Source: Symmetrospora coprosmae (lineage: Eukaryota > Basidiomycota > Cystobasidiomycetes > Symmetrosporaceae). From it: a DNA stretch of 64,000 bases. The position numbers and the translations under genes were made by a program. The stretch covers positions 1 to 64,000 of the forward strand of contig VUYT01000042.1 in the NCBI GenBank assembly GCA_008802785.1, written 5' to 3'. Under the pieces are notes generated by a model. It saw only the letters and a program-made list of their open reading frames with translations, did no database searches and had not been told where the DNA came from. Within the stretch, counting starts at the first letter, position 1; each line of letters starts with the position of its first letter. Shown here one piece after another: positions 55,394 through 64,000 of the stretch.

Positions 55394-57587
55394 TTAGACT
55401 GGTGTCACGACTTGGGGATAAGTAGATTGGATGTAGCCGAAGAGCTCCGGATCTTTCTGCGCCAGCGCTCCCGGAGCTTCAGCCAAGGCGACAAAGATCG
55501 TGGAGACACCGCTGCTCAAAGCGACGTAGCCTAGGGAGTGGGTGATCTGGAAGCATATGCCGAAGCTGTGCCCAGAAGAAGTTGTCAGTTCAAGTTCAAA
55601 AAAAAAAAAACCACCTCCGGCCGGACCAATCCGACGTACCTGTACAGCATAGCCACGGCGTAGAGCGATGTGTTGTTCTCGATGTAGGATGGGCGAACGA
55701 TATGAAGGTACAGATAAGAGAAGAGGGCTCCCAGGGCTCCGCTAGTCAGAGACAAAAGCGTCCTGCATGACCAAGCGCCGTCAGCATAGTCCCCCACCCG
55801 TGCTCTCAACAAGCAATCTAGCCAGACCCACCAGATGTTGTTAACGAGACAGTCGTTGATCAACGCGTCGATACCACGCTTCTTCAGGAGGTTCCATGCA
55901 TCCTTGGCAGCAGCCACGTACTTCTTGCCGAAGAGGGCCTGTTGGAGGCAGGGGTGTGTCAACGGACCCCGCAGCTGTGGAGTCAACGAAGAGCTTAACT
56001 TACAATTTCGATGTACGCGTATCTGTTGAAGTAGGCCACCAGTCCGCGAATGCATCCGACAATGCATTGAGCAAAGCAGGCCAGGCAAGCGCCAACCATG
56101 TCGCCGCTGTCGGCCTGTTGCTGCTGAACCAGGCTGATGGCAGCTCGAATGAGATCGAGCAGTGCGACGATGAGTGATCCAAGCGCAATACTGCCGAAGC
56201 TGTATGTCATGGCTCGCCGGAAGCTAGATCGTGCTGCATGCTTAGTCTTCTCTGCTGTGGCGGAGAAGTAGTGGGAGCCAAAGATCCCGGCGACAGTCAC
56301 TAGGGACACGTTGGAGATAACCTGAGTGGTCCAGCTACGACCAGGGAGGAGCCAGTTAGCAACTGGCGCGCAGGCCCGGAGGTTGCGCAGCCAGACCCAC
56401 TAGAAACTGAAACACAAGAATATCACTGCGACAATCAAGCTGCCCGATCCACAGCTTCCACCGGCCGTGTCACATCCCGACGCGCTCGCCGGCGAGTATT
56501 CTAACGACAGCAGACGCGCCGTCAGCCTTGAGTCTCAGCATTGGAAGCTTGCGATGGGACTGACTCTGATAGACGCCGACCATGGTGAAGCCCCACCAGA
56601 TGCTGTACATCGCCTGCAGAAGAGTGGTGCCCAGAGCAATGCCGTACACGCTCTTGTGGACTCCAGCAATTTTGAACACGAACAGAAGGATCAACCGTGA
56701 GAACGGTATCCGCTTGCGCATTGGGAAGTAAGCGAGAATAGCCAAGACGCCTAGGATGGTAAAGATGATGGCACCGCTCCAGCTGAATGTGACGGGTGAT
56801 GCGCGATGCAAGACTTAGCTCTACGACTCTGTCGACTCCAGCCCGCTTTGCGAGAACCACTTACAACTTGGTAATCCAGAGGTAGATGGCGTAGCCGACT
56901 GTGGAGACGACGGAAAAGAGCAGCGCAATCTCAAGGATAGCGCGTGTGAACGTCCGCGTCAACCAGAGAGCGATGATGGCGAAGACGAGGCCGAGCGCCG
57001 CAATCAGAGCCAAGATGTAGGCCAGATTCAGATTGAGAGTGGGGGCGTTCGAGCTGTTGCCAGTTAGATCTCCTCCAGCATTGGTGACCGTTCGCAGGCA
57101 GATCACGCTGAGGGCGACTGGAAGCGGGGCATCATCAGCTGCGAGTGCGAGCCATGACTTGCGGAGGAGGGACGCACTGAAGGCAAAGAACTGGGCATAG
57201 AATAGGATGCCAAAGATCAGGTCGTTCCACTTGGGCTTCGACGGGGTGAACGCTTCTTGTGCACTGTGGCGGGCGTCACGATTTCATGCGCAAGTCGCGG
57301 AGAGAAACAAGGGGGATCAGCAGTCGCCACGACATCCAGGAAGAGCCGCACACGCACTACTCCGGCTTTGCAGAGAAGTTCTGCTGGGGTTCTTGCGGTG
57401 GAGGCTGGTACTGCGGGTACGGTGCCTGCTGCATTCCCCCCATCGCTGGTTGAGGGTACGGCTGCTGCTGCCCGTACCCGCCGTAGGCCTGAGGCGGGCC
57501 CTGCGGGTACCCCTGCTGCTGCCCCTCATAGCCGTACGGCTGCTGCTGCTGCTGCTGCTGGTTCTGGTAGTAGCCTTGCTGCGCCAT
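55394..57587 (-). CDS. PNS1: choline-transporter-like protein PNS1
   Basis: Nine exons (57587-57361, 57263-57178, 57117-56865, 56782-56565, 56500-56401, 56334-56004, 55938-55832, 55762-55640, 55565-55394) give 538 residues. A cytosolic Gln/Gly/Pro/Tyr-rich N-terminus of about 75 residues precedes TPSKPKWNDLIFGILFYAQF and about ten hydrophobic segments. CTL-family landmarks are IALGTTLLQAMYSIWWGF, GVYQKYSP, CGSGSLIVAVIFLCFSFYW, WTTQVISNVSLVTVAGIF, FRRAMTYSFGSIALGSLIVA, CLVNNIW and FGICFQITHSLGYVALSSG. The family (yeast Pns1, human SLC44) is in the plasma membrane; human members move choline, while the yeast one has no proven substrate. The intron at 56564-56501 uses a GTCAGT donor. The start at 57587 has a good context. 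Confidence 0.92.
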
Positions 57588-58932
57588 GACGTTCAGCTTG
57601 CTCGAGTACGCGCTGGCAGGAGCAGAAGCAGCAGCAAGACCCTTGAAGCAGGGGCTGTGGGATCAGTCGATGATGGTTGCCGAGGCTTTCTTGTTTGCAC
57701 GGCGCGGCTCCCAAGTTGATCGGCTATTTTGGGTCGCTTGGATCTGTAAAGCACGGCCAACGGTTGCTCGTCTTCCGCTTTGCTCGGCTCTGAAGAGGAG
57801 GAATACGCGTTACCAAGAGACGCGAAGATGATGATTATGGAACTGGACGTTTGCAGGCTTTTCGCCTCTTCATGCAGCAGCCCGACCTCCAAGCCAGCCG
57901 AGATCGGGATGGACCCGAGGTGAGAGCTGAGCGACGACCTCGAAGGGGAACTCGTACTTGATGGGCGCGGCCACCGACTGTCACCTTGCACGCTGCCCCT
58001 CCATCTCGTGACACTCGGTCTCTTTCTGTCTCGGGAGCTCATTCTTGCAGGTCGCTCGCGGAGGCCGTTGTTAGTGCAAAGCTTCCAGTACTCCCAACGC
58101 TTCAAGCGGGTAGCAGAGCAAGGCAGCTACGTATCACTTCTTCACAGCCCGCACGCAGTGCGTGCTTGCTCATGCTGCGAATGAGAGCAAGATGACCTGG
58201 CACCCTCCTTCCTGAATCCCGCACCCACTGGCCATCCGGACGGGAGAGATTATGCCAGTGACGCGCAACTCTTGCGAAAAGGAGCGCGACGCGCCATCTC
58301 GGACGCACATTCAACGTAGGCCTCTCGATTACGCGGAGAGGTGGAGGAGCACGGTCACGTTGACTGGCGGCTACTCGGCTGGATCTACGGTTCTTGGAGG
58401 AGCCGGGTGCGGACGTCATGGGAGAGACCATCAAGCGAGCGAACAGGTTCAGGAGTGGACGAGCGTGAAGCAGAACTCAGTGACTGCATATCGCGCCTGT
58501 ACCCCTGCATCCTGTGACACGGTTGCCAGGATGTCTCCGTCTGCGGGGGGACCCGCAGGACATCCGCACTCAACGTCAGTAACTCTCAGGCAATCGCTCG
58601 GAAAGGGAAAAGCGAATCGTCAGTAGAGAGACGCTGTCAGCCTTAGACGGAGTGAACGACCTGCCAGAGCGAAGACAAGGGCCGACTCCAGCTTACTCGA
58701 CCCGTCCTGCCCGTCCGACGCGTCTGACGCGTCATCCTGTGTTTGGCCTTCGTCGATGAGAATGGGCCTTCTCCGTGATTTCGCCACCGCCCCTTTTTCA
58801 TGGACCCCAGGAAGGCTTCCGCTCTGTGCGCGCCCTCTTCTCCCCTCTCCTCTGCTCCAGTTCGCAGAAACACATTATACGCCAATTCGCGCCAACCTCC
58901 ACCTTCGACCCAACCCTCGCAGACAAGACAGG
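57588..58932. other. gene-poor interval, unassigned
   Basis: 1,345 bp between PNS1 and the first Tudor gene. Several mid-size frames on both strands (minus 58105-57593 and 58434-58102; plus 58252-58626) overlap each other and have no motif. One minus-strand stretch around 57981-57895 reads APIKYEFPFEVVAQLSPRVH after an AG acceptor-like site and looks more protein-like than the rest, so a small multi-exon minus-strand gene may be hidden here. I could not assemble it. Confidence 0.35.
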
Positions 58933-59617
58933 ATGGACTACAAGGTGCGCACAGGCGGCTGGTTGAATCTCCGTCGCACTGCGTGGCGTTCGGGCTGTGT
59001 CTTATCCATGTCCACCCTTCGCGCGTACAGCCCAACATGACGGTCGAGTACATCTACCAGGTCATCAAGGACACCGGGGAGGAGAAGTGAGTCCGGAGCC
59101 TTCTGCCCAGCCAGCCGAGACACAGCTGCCGCTCATGCGTATCACCTGCTGCTTCTCCCCTTTCCCCTCCTCCTTTCCCTTTCCCTTTCCCCTTCCCGAC
59201 CGTCATGCGGCAGAACCACCCTTGGGACCATCCACGCCAAGATCACATCCCCTGTCGCGGGCGTCAAAAAGACAGAGGTGCGCCACCGCGCATGTAGACA
59301 CAGCAGTAGCAATCCATCGGCACTGGAACTGACGCTGCTGGCCGTCTCATCTCACTCTTCCACCTCTGTGCTGCCCTCACCGTTATTCACGCCTTCCCTC
59401 CTTCGCGACGACAGACTGCCTCTCCCAAGACTCCCCTCTACAAGATCGCAAATCTCAAGTCGGGAAAAGTCTCGTATCGTGAGTTGGAGATGGTCAGCAC
59501 TCTTTGGGGACATGCAATTGATTGTAGTGTACTTCCCCTGCATTGACAGAGGCACCTGACAGGCTTGTCAGAGAGTGCGAGTCCGACGAGGAGGACAACA
59601 AGAAGAGCAAGAAGTAG
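58933..59617 (+). CDS. small Tudor-like (DUF2945-type) protein, copy 1
   Basis: Five exons (58933-58944, 59031-59086, 59214-59277, 59415-59478, 59550-59617) give 87 residues. The first exon is 12 nt (MDYK). The sequence runs MTVEYIYQVIKDTGEEK, TTLGTIHAKITSPVAGVKK, TPLYKIANLKSGKVSYQAPD and a charged tail ESDEEDNKKSKK. Strand spacing and the final YxIxNxxSGK block fit the small Tudor-like domain found in fungal hypervirulence-associated (HVA1/DUF2945) proteins; I place it there with moderate confidence. The function is unknown, and Tudor folds usually bind nucleic acid or methylated peptides. The second copy 549 bp downstream has the same exon plan. Confidence 0.75.
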
Positions 59618-60165
59618 ACGGCACACTCTCCTGCCTCCCTCATTCGGTCTTTCCTTTCCTTTCCCTCCCTTTTCCTTCTTCTACGCAGAAACGCGTCACG
59701 CCCGACAGCCCTTGGCGTCAGGTGACAATAGCCAGAATGTCCTCTGTCCTGGGCCCTCCCTTCGTCTCATCGCTGTTGTCTGTCGCCTCCGTTGTCTGCT
59801 GTTCTGGCCAAGAAGCCGGCTGTGCCTCCCCCTTTGCGGACGCTCTCCTTGTGATCCTGTCTGGGTCCACTGCTCTGCCCGCGTTTGTCGGGCTCCGTCG
59901 CAAAACGCGTCGCTTCGACGCGTCAGCTTTGTTTGGCGCGCTCACAGGGCACTGACCGTCTCCGCCTTCTCCGCCTTCTCCGCTTCACGCCACCGCCTTC
60001 CCTGCCCTCATCCCTTTCCTCCGTGCCCTCTCTCACCCTCGCCCTTTCCTTTTCCCTTCTCCTCCTTCGCCTCTCTCCTTCGCTCCAATCGCAACGAAAG
60101 AATCCATCCCTCCCACTCGCAATTGCCATCTCCCTCAACACTGTTGCAAACGCACAAACGGCAAA
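59618..60165. promoter_or_regulatory. pyrimidine-rich spacer between the Tudor pair
   Basis: 548 bp, dominated on the plus strand by CT-rich runs (for example around 59651-59690 and 59960-60080). It holds the 3' UTR of copy 1 and the promoter of copy 2. An ORF crossing it has Ser/Pro/Leu low-complexity composition and is not called. Confidence 0.5.
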
Positions 60166-61141
60166 ATGAACTTCAAGGTACGTCTCTTTGCGTGTCGGAC
60201 GTTGCTCCTGAGCCCCATGCCAACTGCTTGACTTGTATCTCCCGCTTCACGCCCCTGTCCCCCTCTTGACATCCCCCCCTTCCCCCTCACCCTTATGCTG
60301 GATGCACCTACTTGCCCTTCATGCACTGCTGGTCATCGTCCGGCCGCGACGCACCTCTCACTTCCCTCGCCCGTCGACTGTCATTCCGCTCAGGTCGATG
60401 ACAATGTCGAGTACATCTACTCGGTCCGCCAAGGGAAGGAGAAGTGCGTATGGGCACTCTCGACTGTCGATTCTGCTGTGCGCCGGCGTCGCTTCTTCAG
60501 CTATTGACATCTGTCAACCCTCCTCTGCCTCACTCTGTCCTGTTTGCCCTGCCCTCATCTATGCCCCTTCCCCTTCTCTGCCATTGCAATTCTCTGGAAA
60601 CGCAGCATCACCCGCGGTCAGATCACGAAGAGGTACACGGAAAAGGCTCGTGGCAAATACGCCAAACAGACGCATGTCAGTCGCTTTGATTGACTTACAG
60701 CTTCAAGGCCGCCGAGACTGAACCTAGCCCAACGCCTCCTTCTGTGCGACACCTCTCTACTCTTCGATATTGGCTACCTTCGCTCGTGTATGGCGCTGTC
60801 ACGCAGGAAGCAAGCGAGACGAATGTCTTCTACACGATCAAGCATGCCAAGTCGGGCAAATCGCAATGCTGTGAGTAACCCCGCGCGCAACCGTCATCGT
60901 TGTAAGTGCAGCGCAGTCTACCTTCTCGCTGACGCTGCATTTTACTGCATCCGCTACGCGCTCCTTCGTCACGTCACACCCTCCGCCTCTCACAGGGCCT
61001 GCAAGCAAGATTGTCGGAACGTACGTCCCCGACTCTGACGAAGACGATGACGGCGGCAGCGGCGCCAGCAGCAAGAAGCGCAGCAGCGACGCCTCGGAGA
61101 ACGAGAGCAAGGCCGAGAACGCGAAGAAGAGCAAAAAGTAG
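60166..61141 (+). CDS. small Tudor-like (DUF2945-type) protein, copy 2
   Basis: Five exons (60166-60177, 60394-60443, 60606-60675, 60807-60870, 60996-61141) give 113 residues. The 12-nt first exon codes MNFK. Then come VDDNVEYIYSVRQGKEK, SITRGQITKRYTEKARGKYA, TNVFYTIKHAKSGKSQCWPA and SKIVGTYVPDSDEDD, with a Lys/Ser/Glu-rich tail ending NAKKSKK. Identical exon number, matching intron phases and the shared VEYIYxV, SGK and KKSKK elements show that it is a tandem paralogue of the gene at 58933. The tail is longer and more charged here. Exon 3 ends at a GTCAGT donor. Confidence 0.77.
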
Positions 61142-61561
61142 ACGGAACATGATTGCCCTCGGACAACTCTTAACGACATACCCAAGTCTGCTCGACCGGT
61201 CGTCCTCACTCGGTCGCCGCTCCGTACTTTTCCTCGTCGTCCTCCTTCATCGTTGTTGTTCTGTCTCCCCCTTCCCGAATGGTGCTCGCGGCCTCGAAGC
61301 CACAAGTGTATCGCCTCCGTGGTCTTTCCCACCCTCGTAGATAACGCTCTGCAAGGCTAGTGGTGCCTTATCGTAGTGTGGTACCTGTTCAGAGAGAGAG
61401 GGAGGCGTTCCTGATTTTGCCACTGTCCGGCGCGCTTTTGCGGTGACGGAGATTGGGCCTCGACCATGTGAAGCGAGCGAGCGTCATGCGCTGTCTGCTC
61501 TGTTGCTTCCAATCAACTCCAAACTGCTATTCGCCAGCAGCACATTATCAGTATTGCAGCA
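61142..61561. other. intergenic region upstream of HEM15
   Basis: 420 bp between two plus-strand genes. No supported gene; one frame running from 61453 overlaps HEM15 exon 2 in another phase and is rejected. Confidence 0.5.
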
Positions 61562-63283
<1,722 letters not shown>

Positions 63284-63400
63284 TAGTTCTACACACGGCT
63301 CACTTCGATCATTATTGTTGTCCAGCGTCTAGCTTCAAAGCACATAGCAATCAATGGTACCCCGACGTCCTGCAGGTCTACCCGAACAGACCCATTCTCA

Positions 63401-64000
63401 TTACCGCACCTTCTCCGCCTGCATAAGTCGCATCACCGATTCCCACACAAAGAGAGCGGCACCGTTCTGTAGCCGATAGTGTGCATGTCAGCGTGGAGGG
63501 TACATCGATGGCTCTTTAGCGGCTTCGCTCACTGTAGGGAAAGCGCGCAAGATGCATGGCACGAAGCCGCGGTAGACGGCTTTCACTCCGCCCTCTGCCC
63601 ATATTGAATGGGCAGCTGAACGCCATGTTGGGTACTTGGGACTCGCAATGGAATCCGCCATCATTCGATTCTTGACATTGTCGAATGGAAACGCCAGGCA
63701 CCAGAAGAGAGCTGGAAGACGGACCAGGATTAGCGGTAGCTCCAGAAGTGCCCATCCGCATGGTGGACAACTCACTGGATGTCGTGCCTCCAGCGATAAA
63801 ATTGGCCGTGCCGACTGGCAACCTCGGGCCAAAGCTCCCATCGTTACGCGTCACCTCCTTCTGCCAGTACCGCATCTCGACGTCGTATGCGCCGAACATG
63901 ACTCCAAACCACATGCGCTGCAGCATGGTCCCGCCGACAGCGTGCCAGAACCCCAGAATCCCATTCTGGTGATAGATGAGCTTTGCGAAGCCGAGGGGCG
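63401..64000 (-). CDS. mitochondrial carrier protein (5' part outside window)
   Basis: The three visible exons are at least 64000-63776, 63711-63533 and 63466-63401; the gene continues past the window edge, so the N-terminal carrier repeats are not seen. A third-repeat signature of the solute carrier 25 family is present: LFWCLAFPFDNVKNRMMADS (PxD-x-[VI]-[KR]), then WAEGGVKAVYRGFVPCILRA and FPTNGAALFVWESVMR, which closes the sixth helix. Earlier residues QRMWFGVMFGAYDVEMRYWQ belong to the fourth and fifth helices. Such carriers exchange metabolites across the inner membrane; the substrate cannot be told from this part. Convergent with HEM15 across 117 bp. Confidence 0.85.

Overview
The window is nuclear DNA of a fungus, most likely a basidiomycete and, by inference, an intron-rich lineage of Ustilaginomycotina (smut relatives). 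The sequence is GC-rich and gene-dense. Genes carry many short introns (mostly about 45-200 nt, often with a CTGAC- or CTAAC-like branch point), UTR gaps are short, and the gene content includes an ACU-type alkali-cation ATPase, a macrophage-activating-glycoprotein homologue and a DUF2945-type Tudor pair. I saw no tRNA, rRNA, CRISPR array, transposon or virus-derived element.

I rebuilt 28 protein-coding genes by hand splicing. Almost all give an exon sum divisible by three. From left to right: a four-helix membrane protein (-), an F-box/LRR-like protein (+), a PUB-domain protein (-), an FSH1 serine hydrolase (+), a GPI-anchored MAG1-like glycoprotein (+), a BTB protein (-), a NAD(H) kinase (-), exopolyphosphatase PPX1 (+), CMC2 (+), GET2 (-), proteasome assembly chaperone 2 (+), EB1 (+), a P-type ACU ATPase (+), a PPPDE peptidase (+), an unknown Ser-rich nuclear-type protein (+), a two-RRM protein (+), ribosomal eL43 (-), mitochondrial uL4m (+), CDC6 (-), a second large four-helix membrane protein with a polyQ tract (-), CHK1 kinase (-), an arrestin-like PPxY adaptor (-), a giant dsRBD/DEVH helicase with a GW-repeat tail (+), the PNS1 choline-transporter-like protein (-), two tandem Tudor-like small proteins (+,+), ferrochelatase HEM15 (+) and a partial mitochondrial carrier (-).

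Several genes fall into functional themes without forming operons. CDC6 and CHK1 (replication licensing and its checkpoint) are two genes apart. eL43 and uL4m (cytosolic and mitochondrial ribosomes) share a 263-bp divergent promoter. GET2 and PSMG2 share a 126-bp divergent promoter. PPX1, CMC2, uL4m, HEM15 and the carrier point to mitochondrial or phosphate physiology.

The most unusual item is the 1,837-residue helicase at 48.7-55.2 kb. It couples a dsRNA-binding/DEVH core to an acidic tail with seven W motifs of the DDGWGxW kind, interleaved with a repeated YERRAALxRGE segment. This looks like an Argonaute-hook-type GW tail and is the best candidate for an undescribed system. The window is also rich in splicing oddities: an exon holding only the start codon, a 5-nt micro-exon, repeated use of GTC-type donors, and a four-fold tandem GTGAGG donor.
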